64,000 bases of DNA from Streptomyces cylindrosporus (GTDB lineage Bacteria; Actinomycetota; Actinomycetes; Streptomycetales; Streptomycetaceae): NCBI RefSeq assembly GCF_022698165.1, contig NZ_JALDAY010000013.1, positions 186,001 through 250,000 of the forward strand, read 5' to 3'. The position numbers and the translations under genes were made by a program. Below are positions 16,764-25,130 of this stretch, piece by piece. The first letter of the stretch is position 1. Every line of letters starts with the position of its first letter. The notes under the pieces are model-generated. The model was given only the letters and a program-made list of their open reading frames with translations, ran no database searches and was not told the DNA's origin.

Positions 16764-17011
16764 CCGAACAAGCGATGTGCGCCTGCGGCCGTCAGTCCGG
16801 ACGTCTCACAGACCGCGACCACATGTTCGTCGTGGCGATCCCTGCACGGGCCGCCGAGCGATTCGAGCTTCATGGCGGTCAGAAGTAAGGGGTGACGTCG
16901 AAGCGAGGCGGCCGCGGTGCGCGGCTCTGGGCCGAGTGGCCCCGCGGCCGATGAGGAACGGACCATCACGTACGTCGGCGCGCGGTTCGTGCTGCGGGGC
17001 CGTTGTGTGTG

Positions 17012-18337
17012 TCAGGCGTGGCTGTGCGCAGGGCTGATGCTGCGCAACAGCCGTTGCCCGGAGTCGCGGAGCTGGTCCTTGAGGTCATCGATGCCGGGTG
17101 CGAGCAGGGCGTGATCGCGTTTGCGCCAGTTGCCGGCGATCATCACTGCTTCGATGTTGGCGATGTCGGCGTGCAGGGCAGTGGCGACGGGGTCGTGCGC
17201 GGGCCACAGGTTGAGCGCTCGGGCGTCGACGGCGACGAGGTCGGCCTGCATGCCGACCTGGATCTGGCCCACCTGGTCGGCCAGGCCCAGTGCCCTTGCC
17301 CCTTCGACCGTGGCCCAGGCCAGTGCCTGTTTGGCGGTGACGGAGGCCGAGTTGGCGTGCATGCCGGTCGTCTCTCGGTACTGGGCGTGGTCCAGGCTGC
17401 GCTGATGGGCCAGGGCGATCCGGGCCGCGGTGAGGAGGTTGCCCGGTACGGCGGTGTCGATGTCCGTGCCCAGGGAGGGCGCCGAGCCCAGGCGCAACAG
17501 GGCCCCGGTGACGGGGGTGCCGTGACCCTGGCCCAGTTCGTTCTCCGGGGTGGCGGTGAAGGTGACGCCCTCCTCGACGAGCATCTTGGTCCAGGCGTTG
17601 GGCAGATCGGTTCCGTGGACGACGTTGGTCAGGGGGCCGAACAGCCCGGAGGCCCGCACGGCCTCCCAGCCGGGGGAGAGTTCGCCGCCGCTCTGGTGCA
17701 TCGAGACGACGAGACCGCGGTCCGCGCCGGCTCGGAAATCGGCGACCGCCGTCTCCGGCGAGGAATACTGCGGTCCCTGCAGGGCCATGCCCAGGGTCAG
17801 GAGGGCATGGTCGCGGACGGGGCCGTCGAGCAGCCGGTCGATCTCGGCGAGCGGGTGAGGGATCTCCGGCGACCGGTAGGGCGTGCCGTGCAGGAAGACG
17901 GCACGGATCCCCGCCTGGGCCAGTCCCTCCACGGCCGCGTCGGCGTGCTCGGGCGAGAGGGCGTTGTGGCACCAGTCGCCGAGGGTGGTCGTACCGCAGT
18001 TGATCTGGTTCAGCGCGCCGACCAGGTTGCTGATGTGCATGTCGGCCGGGGTGTAGCGGTCGACGCATTCGCCGTGGAGGTGGGTGAGGTACTCCATCAG
18101 CGTCCAGTCGGCGCCTGCGGAGCGCAGCGCGTTCTGCCAGGTGTGCAGGTGGGCGTTGACCAGGCCGGGGATGAGAATGCGGCCGCCGAAGTCGACGACT
18201 TCGGCGTCGGACGTCTTGATGTTCTCGCCGATGGCGGCGATGCGGTCGCCGTCGATGAGGATGTCGAGGTGTTCGGCGTCGGGCCGGTCCGGCGCCATGG
18301 TGACGACCTGCGCTCCGCGCAGCAGCGTGCGGCTCAC
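17012..18337 (-). CDS. Amidohydrolase (TRZ/ATZ-like, metal-dependent deaminase/hydrolase)
   Basis: 441 residues, GTG start. Metal-site motifs are in order: NAHLHTWQN (HxH on strand 1) near 64, SMHQSGGE near 205, VVHGTD near 235 and the Asp in GTDIDT near 290. This is the cytosine-deaminase/TrzA branch of the amidohydrolase superfamily, which removes amino or chloro groups from N-heterocycles. Last gene of the operon from 21682; its GTG overlaps the stop of a 15-codon frame that owns the AAGGAG ribosome site, so start assignment is slightly uncertain. Confidence 0.88.
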   Translation of the reverse strand: MSRTLLRGAQVVTMAPDRPDAEHLDILIDGDRIAAIGENIKTSDAEVVDFGGRILIPGLVNAHLHTWQNALRSAGADWTLMEYLTHLHGECVDRYTPADMHISNLVGALNQINCGTTTLGDWCHNALSPEHADAAVEGLAQAGIRAVFLHGTPYRSPEIPHPLAEIDRLLDGPVRDHALLTLGMALQGPQYSSPETAVADFRAGADRGLVVSMHQSGGELSPGWEAVRASGLFGPLTNVVHGTDLPNAWTKMLVEEGVTFTATPENELGQGHGTPVTGALLRLGSAPSLGTDIDTAVPGNLLTAARIALAHQRSLDHAQYRETTGMHANSASVTAKQALAWATVEGARALGLADQVGQIQVGMQADLVAVDARALNLWPAHDPVATALHADIANIEAVMIAGNWRKRDHALLAPGIDDLKDQLRDSGQRLLRSISPAHSHA

Positions 18338-18381
18338 GCTGCGTCTCCCGAGCCCGGGCTGATGTGGCGTTGCTGGAACAT
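18334..18381 (-). CDS. 15-residue mini-ORF coupled to the amidohydrolase start
   Basis: ATG 18381 has AAGGAG eight bases upstream and encodes 15 residues (MFQQRHISPGSGDAA) ending in a TGA that overlaps the amidohydrolase GTG. It may be a coupling peptide, or the true N-terminus of the amidohydrolase detached by a frameshift. The amidohydrolase has its own weaker GGGAGA site inside this frame. Confidence 0.4.
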   Translation of the reverse strand: MFQQRHISPGSGDAA

Positions 18382-18397
18382 GGTTGCGGCTCCTTGC

Positions 18398-19927
18398 CTA
18401 CGGCGTCATGGCGCGTGCGGCGGTCTGTGTGGTGGTGAGGAAGTCCGACGTGGCGATGTGCCCGATGTAGCCGTCGGGACGGATCAGCAGCAGCGTGTCG
18501 CCGGTCAGGCCGTAGGCACGCCGCAGCGTGTTCTTGAAGTCGGAGAAGGCGAAGCTGTCCGTGGCCGTCGGGCCGACGACGAGCCGCTTCAGTTGGGCGC
18601 CTTTCGTGGGCCAGGCGAGTTGTTCGAGGTCGCGGGCGGCGCCGGGGCCGTAGGCGAGGGCGGCGAAGTCGGGTCCGCGGATGACGTCGAACAGGCGGGT
18701 CCCGGTCCCGTCGGCGCGGAGGAGTTCGGCGTCCGGGGCGCGGTCGCCCACGCGCAGCGTGGCGGTGCGCATGCCGTCGGCCGGGGCGAGCGGGCCGCCG
18801 TAGTAGGTCAGGGCGAGTTGCTGCTCGTCCTTGCCCCGCTTCATGCTCGACGGGTCGAGCTTGGCGATGCCGCCCCACTTCGCCGTGGACAGGCCCAGGA
18901 CCCCGGCGGCGATCGGCTGCCGCTCCGCCTCGTAGGTGTCCAGCAGTGTCGCGTCCGCCCCGGCGAGGACCTGGCCGAGCTTCCAGCCGAGGTTGTAACC
19001 GTCCTGCATGCCAGTGTTGAGGCCCTGGGCGCCGGCCGGGGTGTGAACGTGCGCGGCGTCCCCGGCGAGGAAGACATGTCCTCGGCCGTAGCTCTCCGCA
19101 AGACGGATGTTGGGTCGGAACACCGACGTCCAGTGGACGTCGTGCAGTTGAATGCGCCGGTCGCGGGTGTGGTCGTGGATCCGCCGAAGGAGGTCTTCCT
19201 TCTTTGAGGGCGGTTCCTCGTCCGGTGCGAGACGGATCATCCACTGGAACATGTCGCTGTGGGGGAGCGGGCAGGCACCGATGAGTTTGCCGCCCGGCCC
19301 GGGCCACATGTGCCAACGGTCACGGGCCAGACCGGTCACCGAGGCATCGACGATGAGCACCCGGTCGCTCTCGTGCGTCGTTCCGACGAAACCGACGCCG
19401 AGCTGCTTGCGCACCGCACTGGAACCGCCATCCGCGCCCACGACGTACCGGGCGACGATCTCCTCCGTACCGTCCGCGCCCGCCACCCTGGCGACCACTG
19501 CGCCCTCGCCCTGCGTCAGCTCGGTCAGTTCACAGCCGAACTCGACCTTGAGGCCGAGCTCACCGAGCCGGGAGTGCAGCGCCCGGTCCGTGCGGAACTG
19601 AGGGATCAGCCAGGTGTTGGGGTACGGGACGTCAGCGGTCGCCTTCTTGTGGGGGAACATCCTCCACGGCACGGCGAGCGGTCCCGCGTGCAGCCCGAGC
19701 TTGGGGTAGACGCTGCCGCCGGCCAGCACGTCGTCCAGGGCGCCGAGGTCTTCGAGGATCTCGAGGCTGCGGGGCTGGATGCCCTTGGCGCGGGAACCGT
19801 CGAAGGCGCGGGCAGACCTGTCGACGATCCGTACGTCGAGGCCCCGGCGTACGAGGTCGATGGCCAGGGCGGAACCTGAGGGGCCGGCGCCGATGACCAG
19901 TACGTCGATGACATGCGGGCGGTTCAT
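18398..19927 (-). CDS. FAD-dependent aromatic hydroxylase/monooxygenase (PheA/MhpA-like)
   Basis: 509 residues. FAD fold: VLVIGAGPSGSALAIDL near 10, the DG motif GADGGSSAVRK near 170, and GHVFLAGDAAHVHTPAGAQG near 290 (second FAD/NADPH motif). The C-terminal 110 residues form the thioredoxin-like domain of phenol-hydroxylase relatives. It should hydroxylate an aromatic or polyketide-like substrate with NAD(P)H and O2. It overlaps the upstream hydrolase by ATGA. Rifampicin-type detoxifying monooxygenases share this fold, so catabolism and detoxification are both possible. Confidence 0.9.
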   Translation of the reverse strand: MNRPHVIDVLVIGAGPSGSALAIDLVRRGLDVRIVDRSARAFDGSRAKGIQPRSLEILEDLGALDDVLAGGSVYPKLGLHAGPLAVPWRMFPHKKATADVPYPNTWLIPQFRTDRALHSRLGELGLKVEFGCELTELTQGEGAVVARVAGADGTEEIVARYVVGADGGSSAVRKQLGVGFVGTTHESDRVLIVDASVTGLARDRWHMWPGPGGKLIGACPLPHSDMFQWMIRLAPDEEPPSKKEDLLRRIHDHTRDRRIQLHDVHWTSVFRPNIRLAESYGRGHVFLAGDAAHVHTPAGAQGLNTGMQDGYNLGWKLGQVLAGADATLLDTYEAERQPIAAGVLGLSTAKWGGIAKLDPSSMKRGKDEQQLALTYYGGPLAPADGMRTATLRVGDRAPDAELLRADGTGTRLFDVIRGPDFAALAYGPGAARDLEQLAWPTKGAQLKRLVVGPTATDSFAFSDFKNTLRRAYGLTGDTLLLIRPDGYIGHIATSDFLTTTQTAARAMTP

Positions 19928-20829
19928 GAGTCGAGCCTCTCGGTGCGCGCGGCCACGAACGGAGCGATCTGGTCGGCGACGTCGCGGGGCCGCTCGAACG
20001 GAGCCATGTGGCCGCATTCGGCGATGACCTGGTGGTGCTGGGGCTTCAGCAGCGTGCGCGCCGTGTCGAGGTGAGCCAACGGCGTGACTTGGTCCTCGGC
20101 GCCCCACAGCAGGAGCGTCGGAATGCCCAAGGCTCCCGTCTGCCGGAAGAGGTCGCCGCGGCCGGCTACCGGCAGATGCTGCAGTGTGTCGAAAACCGCG
20201 TACAGCGAGCCCTCGTAGCGGAACGCGTCGAGGACCATCTCGGTCAGTTCCGCGCCCAGGTCGGGGTCGCGGACGTTGTGTCCGAGGTGTCCTTTGAGTA
20301 TCTGCAGGCCTCGCCGCCGGGCGACGAGACCGGCGAGCCGGTCGTTGCGCAGCAGCCGGTGGGGGGAGGTCGGCCGCGGTTTCGTGAGTCCGGCGGGGCC
20401 GACGAGGGTGAGGGTGGAGACGGAGGCCGGGCGCTGGGCGGCGTAGGTCATGGCGACCAGGGCGCCCATGGAGGTGCCGACGAGATGCAGGGGCCGTGCC
20501 GTCAGACCCAGCCGATCCGTCAGTTCGGCGAGCTGTCGCGCGAACAGGCTCTCGTCGTATCGCGCCCGCACTCGGTCCGAGAAGCCGCGGCCGTACGCGC
20601 TGCAGGTCAGGGTCCGCAGTCCGCGGGCGTTCAGTTCGGTGACGAGGCTGTCCCAGTAGAACAAGGGGATGGTCAGCCCGCCCGCCATCACGACGACGTC
20701 CCCGTCCTCAGGGCCTGTCAGTTCGTAGTGTGTGACGCCGTCGGACAGCTCGATGAAACTGCCGGGCATGGCTTGCCGTGTTTCGGCGGTGAGCCGGCGG
20801 TCCTCGCCCGATGCGACGAAGTACTTCAT
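19924..20829 (-). CDS. Alpha/beta-hydrolase
   Basis: 301 residues. Nucleophile elbow GTSMG near 115 (Ser), acid in LLLWGAEDQVTP near 245 and His in IAECGHMAPFERP near 275. The fold matches meta-cleavage-product or ester hydrolases. Second gene of the operon, 19 bp after the first hydrolase and overlapping the hydroxylase start. ATG 20829 is used; the open frame upstream is not supported. Confidence 0.88.
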   Translation of the reverse strand: MKYFVASGEDRRLTAETRQAMPGSFIELSDGVTHYELTGPEDGDVVVMAGGLTIPLFYWDSLVTELNARGLRTLTCSAYGRGFSDRVRARYDESLFARQLAELTDRLGLTARPLHLVGTSMGALVAMTYAAQRPASVSTLTLVGPAGLTKPRPTSPHRLLRNDRLAGLVARRRGLQILKGHLGHNVRDPDLGAELTEMVLDAFRYEGSLYAVFDTLQHLPVAGRGDLFRQTGALGIPTLLLWGAEDQVTPLAHLDTARTLLKPQHHQVIAECGHMAPFERPRDVADQIAPFVAARTERLDS

Positions 20830-20848
20830 GGAACGAAACTCCTTGGCG

Positions 20849-21682
20849 TCAGTACGTGGGGGTGCCGGCGGAAGATCCGAGAAACGTGGCGATCGCGTCC
20901 GCGACCCATCGGGGTTCCTCTTCCGGCAGCAGGTGACCGCCGTGGGGATGCACAAGCTCCTTGGCGCCACGGATGTCGCGGGTGAAGTGCTGGCCGTCGA
21001 TGCTCGCGCTGCGCAGCACGAGCGTGGGCACCGCGATCCGTGAAATCTGTGCGGAGCGGTCGGGCTGGTCGGTGTTGCAGAAGTCGACGAAGGCCGAACG
21101 ATTCCCAGGGCGGCTCATGAGCTCGTAGGCCCGGTCGACCATGGCCTCGTCCACGACGGCCGACCCTGGACCGACGGCTGAGCGCAGATTGCGCTCGATG
21201 GCGCCGCGCGGCATCACCCGCCGCAATACGGGGCGCAGCAACGGATTGCGCGTCAGGCGCATGCCCGCCGGTGTCGCCTTCTCCGGATACCCGGTGGCAT
21301 TGACCAGCACCAGGCCGGTCAGCCGCTCCGGGTGGTCCAGCGCGAGGTTCCAGGCGATGTTGCCCCCAAGGGAATTGCCGGCCAGCGCGTAACGCGGCAC
21401 CCCCAGCGCCTCCAGCAGACCCGCCACCGTCGCCGTATAGGTCGGGATGCGGTAGTCGCGGTCCTGGCGAGGGCCGGTCAGGCCGAACCCCGGCAGGTCG
21501 GGACGGATGACGTCGAACGACTCCGACAACAGTCCCGCCGCACGGTCGAAGTGCTGCAGCGAGGAAGCGCTGCCGTGCAGCAGGACCAGTGCAGGGCCCT
21601 GTCCGTCGCGTTTGTAGTGAATCCGCAGACCGTCCACCACGACGAACCGGGAATCGGGCTGTGGCTCGGACCAGATACTCAT
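20849..21682 (-). CDS. Alpha/beta-hydrolase, first gene of a four-gene operon
   Basis: 277 residues. LVLLHGSASS (oxyanion HG), AGNSLGGNIAW (nucleophile Ser), and GGHLLPEEEP (His). The charge-relay acid is in VLRSASIDGQHF, less canonical than usual. ATG 21682 is preferred to an in-frame TTG at 21718 because the TTG is part of a TTGACA -35 box. With the -10 at 21690-21695 the transcript would begin at or next to the ATG, so the message is probably leaderless. Confidence 0.88.
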   Translation of the reverse strand: MSIWSEPQPDSRFVVVDGLRIHYKRDGQGPALVLLHGSASSLQHFDRAAGLLSESFDVIRPDLPGFGLTGPRQDRDYRIPTYTATVAGLLEALGVPRYALAGNSLGGNIAWNLALDHPERLTGLVLVNATGYPEKATPAGMRLTRNPLLRPVLRRVMPRGAIERNLRSAVGPGSAVVDEAMVDRAYELMSRPGNRSAFVDFCNTDQPDRSAQISRIAVPTLVLRSASIDGQHFTRDIRGAKELVHPHGGHLLPEEEPRWVADAIATFLGSSAGTPTY

Positions 21683-21689
21683 AATGGCT

Positions 21690-21718
21690 ACAGTGTTGCC
21701 GATATGCGATTCTGTCAA
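21690..21718 (-). promoter_or_regulatory. Promoter of the hydrolase/hydroxylase operon with internal operator candidate
   Basis: On the minus strand TTGACA (21713-21718) is followed after 17 bases by CACTGT (21690-21695), a plausible sigma-70-type pair. CATATCGGCAACAC lies in the spacer. The halves CATATCGG and GTGTTGC (or its complement) also occur at 16017-16036 before the TetR gene. Confidence 0.55.
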
Positions 21719-21735
21719 GCGGAAGCCGGTGCGCG

Positions 21736-22063
21736 GTGCTGCCGAGGGGCAGCATCACTGCTCGCCGGAGTGAACTGGACACGCTCGCTGCGGAGTTGGC
21801 CAAGCATCCGCAGGGGGTCCGGGCCGAGAGGGTGGAGCTCGTGATCGCCAAACGGGTCCTGAACCGGCTGGCCGAGCGGGACCGGGCCACCTGGGAGCCG
21901 TCCCCGCCGTCACCTCGACGCCCGCCCGGGTGGCAGGGCGGGCGGTTGTGCCGATCCCGCACCACGGCGAGACTCTGTGACCGGTGCGCCGCCGGTTGCC
22001 CGCGACGGTGATCGCCGGCGGCTCCGGTGCCGCCGGCCATTGCCTGAGATCAGCGTCAACCAG
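21736..22063 (+). pseudogene. Decayed copy of the unknown-family gene at 25131
   Basis: The frame from 21736 reads ARRSELDTLAAELAKHPQ and then RVELVIAKRVLNRLAER, matching DRRSELDALAEQLTKQ and RDELAIAERVLYRLAEQ of the protein at 25131. After about 170 bases the match moves to another frame (ARVAGRAVVPIPHHGE against ARVAGRALLLIPHRGE) and then meets a stop. It therefore carries at least one frameshift and lacks the C-terminal half. Confidence 0.7.
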
Positions 22064-22114
22064 CTTGTGGAATCACCCTGTTGGCGAGTGGCGATCAGCG
22101 CATATCGTCATCGC

Positions 22115-24205
22115 ATGTGGCAATACGCGGTATGGGGATTGATCGGTGCCGGCCTGTACAGGTCGCTCATCATCCGGGCCGCCGTTCTACGCGATCGTGA
22201 CCCGTTCTTGGTCCGGGACCGGCGGTGGAGCTACCCGGAGGGCCCCGGTGCCGACGCCCTCCGCGTATCCCTGTGCGTACACGGGGCCCTGGGTGCGGCG
22301 GTCGGCTTCGGTGCGGCCTTGGCGGGTGCGGCCAACCCCTTGGTGGCGCTGCTCCTGGGGGCCGTCACCTCGATCATGCTCAAGCAGGTCGCCCGGCTCG
22401 CCCTCCGGCTACTGATTCCCGATGCCCTGGACGGGGGAACCGAGATTCGGGTGACCGACCGCCGGTACCGCACCCCGCCGCCCGGTCACCCTCCCGGGGC
22501 CACGGACGGCCTTTACCCCTGGGCCACCGAACTGGCCCGGCGCATACGCGCGCAGGAGGTGGCCCGGCCGGTCAATCTGAAAGACGCCCACCTCAATGGG
22601 GTGGACCTGACCGGCGTGGATCTTCCCAGGGTCTACGCGGTGCTGGGCACCCTGCCGGGGGTGTGCTTCAGGGAGGCGAACCTGTCCCAGGGGATCTTCT
22701 ACGTGGCGAATCTGATCGGCGCCGACCTGACCCGGGCTCGCCTGGACGGCGCCGACCTGGGCTCGGCGAGTCTGGTCGCGGCACTGCTGACGGGCGCCGA
22801 CCTGACCGGGGCCCGCCTGACAGGTGCGAAGCTGCACGAAGCAGACCTGGCCGGAGCGCAGCTTTCCGGAGCCGCCCTGGACGAAGCGAAACTCGTCCGT
22901 GCCAACCTGACCGGCGCCGACCTGACCGGCGCCGACCTCCAGCGCGCCGACCTGACGGGCGCGGACCTCAGCGGTGCGGACCTGACGGACGCGAACCTGG
23001 CCGGGGCACGATGGACGTCGGAGACCGTCTGGCCCGCCGGGCAGGCCGACCGGATGCGGGACCGGTCGGAGCGGCTCTTCGACGAGGTGTACCGCCTGCA
23101 CGGCGGGGCGCCCGGGCCCTTCAAGCCCGGCCGGGCGAAGCAACTACCCTTTGTCCAGCGGCTGTTGATCGCCGTCAGTGATGCCGCCCCGGCGTTCCGG
23201 CCGCTGCGGGCCGGTGTCGTCGGCAACGGAAGGGGTCCGGAAAACGTCGGGCGCCCCAGACTCGTCGGAAGCACCGCCGTCCGGCGCGCGCTGGCGTCGT
23301 CCGAGGCGGCCCTGTCGGGGGTCGACCTGTCCGGCACGATTCTGGGCAGCATCGACCTCACCGGCGTGAACCTCTCCGGATCGGACCTCAGCCGGGTCGA
23401 CTTCAAGAAGGCGACCTTGAAGGGTGCCAACCTGGCCCGGACCGACCTGACCCGGACACGTCTGATGGATGCGGATCTGTCGGGGGCCAACCTGAAGGGC
23501 GCGAACCTGGCCGGATCGAGCACGGTCGGCACCGTGGTGACCGGGGCGAAGCTGACCGGCGCGAACCTGCACCACGCCTACCTGCCGCGCCAGAACCTGT
23601 CCGGGGCCCGCCTGACCCGTACGAACCTGACTCGCGCTTTCCTCTCGTCCGCAAAGCTCGTCCGGGCCGACCTGACGGACGCGGACCTCACCCATGTCGC
23701 ACTGAGCAAGGCCGACCTCCGAGGCGCGAAGCTCCTTCGGGCCCAGATGACCGACGCCGACCTGAGCGAGGCCGGTCTGGCCCAGGCCGACCTGACGGAG
23801 GCCACCCTGACCTGCGCCTCGCTCTTCGGCGCGGACCTTTCCCAGGCCCACCTGACAGGGGCCAGGCTCACCCTGGCGTACCTGGACGACGCCAACCTCA
23901 GGAGAGCCGACCTCTCCCACGCGGACCTCGCCGGAGCCCGGATGATCGGCGCGTGCCTCAAAGATGCCAAGCTGACCGGAGCCCGCTTCCGCGGCGCGGA
24001 CCTGACAGGGGCCGACCTGACCGGGGCCCACATGTACGGCGCCGACTTCGCGGAGGTTGTCTGGTCCAGCACCACCAAGTGGCCCGGTCCGATTGCCAAC
24101 CGCATCCGGGCGCAATCCGAAACCGCCTCCGACGGCACCTTCCGCGTACGCGTCACCAAACCCGCTCAGCGCCTCCCACGCCGCACGGGAACCTCACAAG
24201 GGTGA
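22115..24205 (+). CDS. Membrane-anchored pentapeptide-repeat protein
   Basis: 696 residues. Two to three hydrophobic segments at the N-terminus (about 3-22, 50-80), then A(D/N)LxG-type repeats in two blocks: about residues 155-305 and 395-650. A 90-residue non-repeat linker containing RSERLFDEVYRLHGG separates them. Each block should form a right-handed quadrilateral beta-helix. Function is unknown; some relatives mimic DNA, others scaffold membranes. ATG 22115 is chosen because upstream codons overlap the decayed gene. Convergent with the TIR-like gene. Confidence 0.85.
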   Translation: MWQYAVWGLIGAGLYRSLIIRAAVLRDRDPFLVRDRRWSYPEGPGADALRVSLCVHGALGAAVGFGAALAGAANPLVALLLGAVTSIMLKQVARLALRLLIPDALDGGTEIRVTDRRYRTPPPGHPPGATDGLYPWATELARRIRAQEVARPVNLKDAHLNGVDLTGVDLPRVYAVLGTLPGVCFREANLSQGIFYVANLIGADLTRARLDGADLGSASLVAALLTGADLTGARLTGAKLHEADLAGAQLSGAALDEAKLVRANLTGADLTGADLQRADLTGADLSGADLTDANLAGARWTSETVWPAGQADRMRDRSERLFDEVYRLHGGAPGPFKPGRAKQLPFVQRLLIAVSDAAPAFRPLRAGVVGNGRGPENVGRPRLVGSTAVRRALASSEAALSGVDLSGTILGSIDLTGVNLSGSDLSRVDFKKATLKGANLARTDLTRTRLMDADLSGANLKGANLAGSSTVGTVVTGAKLTGANLHHAYLPRQNLSGARLTRTNLTRAFLSSAKLVRADLTDADLTHVALSKADLRGAKLLRAQMTDADLSEAGLAQADLTEATLTCASLFGADLSQAHLTGARLTLAYLDDANLRRADLSHADLAGARMIGACLKDAKLTGARFRGADLTGADLTGAHMYGADFAEVVWSSTTKWPGPIANRIRAQSETASDGTFRVRVTKPAQRLPRRTGTSQG

Positions 24206-24332
24206 CCGGACGCGTTCTCTGCTGATCGTTTCGAAACAACGTTGTAGAGGAAGACGGTGGGAGAACTGAAGCCGTCGGAATCACAGGGCGCCGAGCACGT
24301 CGGGCCGCCGTACGTCCGTCCCATTTCCTTGG

Positions 24333-24911
24333 TCACAAGTCGCAGGCATCCTGCCAGCCGCATGCGCCGCAGATGACCAGACGCAGAGCGCGGTCGTGGA
24401 GGTGATCGACGGTGAGGTACGGGCGCAACCGCTCACTGCTCGCATCGCACCTCGGGCAAGACGCGAACAGGCCCAGGCGGCTGAAGTCGCTGATGACCAC
24501 GGTGTGTTCGGAGTAGTGGCCGCGAACAGCCGGTGCGGGACCGGCTGCTCGGCCCATGTGCACGATCATGGCCGCCGTCCCCTCTGTCACGGGTTCCTTG
24601 CTGCTCGCCAGGCGTATATGGCGCAGGTCACTGAGGGAGCGCGGCAGCGGTGTGGCGTCGAGGCGCACGGGTACGAGGCGGGCAGCCCCGGTGTCAGGGA
24701 GTCCGTCGGGCAGGCCAGTATCCCCCAGGGGCTCGCCCCACGCGGCCTGTGCGGCAACGGACCACAGGAGGACGACCGTGTCGTCATCGGACGACTCGGA
24801 GCAGAAGGTGTCAGCGTCGCATACGACATCGGCCCCGACACGCCTCAGCAGGGTTGCCAGGGAAGAGGCGAGATACTCGTCCTGAGACCGGTACGAGAGT
24901 CGGATGCGCAT
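24333..24911 (-). CDS. TIR-like domain protein with C-terminal zinc ribbon
   Basis: 192 residues. The first 110 resemble a bacterial TIR/toll-like fold: strand A IRLSYRSQDE, helix LASSLATLLRRVGADVV, strand TVVLLWSVAAQAAWGE and strand ARLVPVRLDATPLPRSL followed by LRHIRL. W-G-E could supply the catalytic Glu of NAD-cleaving TIRs but the spacing is not canonical. The C-terminal 50 residues carry CPRC and CGAC pairs about 35 apart, a zinc ribbon. I know of no standard family with this order. It is monocistronic. ATG 24911 lacks a strong ribosome site. Confidence 0.6.
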   Translation of the reverse strand: MRIRLSYRSQDEYLASSLATLLRRVGADVVCDADTFCSESSDDDTVVLLWSVAAQAAWGEPLGDTGLPDGLPDTGAARLVPVRLDATPLPRSLSDLRHIRLASSKEPVTEGTAAMIVHMGRAAGPAPAVRGHYSEHTVVISDFSRLGLFASCPRCDASSERLRPYLTVDHLHDRALRLVICGACGWQDACDL

Positions 24912-25130
24912 GATTCATTGTGCGACAGCGTGGCACGCTACAGCTCACGCTTGACGAACACCGGACCAACGACGCGGGTACTCGCGCTGGTCGGTGACCG
25001 ATGACCATGGTGTAGATCATCGGGCGGGACCGGCTCCGGCGGGATGCCGCGTTCGGCTGCGCCCGCGACCGACCCGCGCCTACGACCCGTCAGCAGGTCG
25101 GCATGCTACGAGATCGCGAGCGCTGTGGGG

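Noticed and set aside
16071..21718. Reading the hydrolase/hydroxylase cluster as an antibiotic biosynthetic cluster
   Set aside because: There is no polyketide, peptide, terpene or other scaffold-forming enzyme; the set fits breakdown or detoxification better.
22115..24911. Calling the pentapeptide and TIR-like genes a single defence operon
   Set aside because: They are convergent, not co-directional, and share no promoter. A functional link is only by proximity, so it is reported as a possibility, not as a system.
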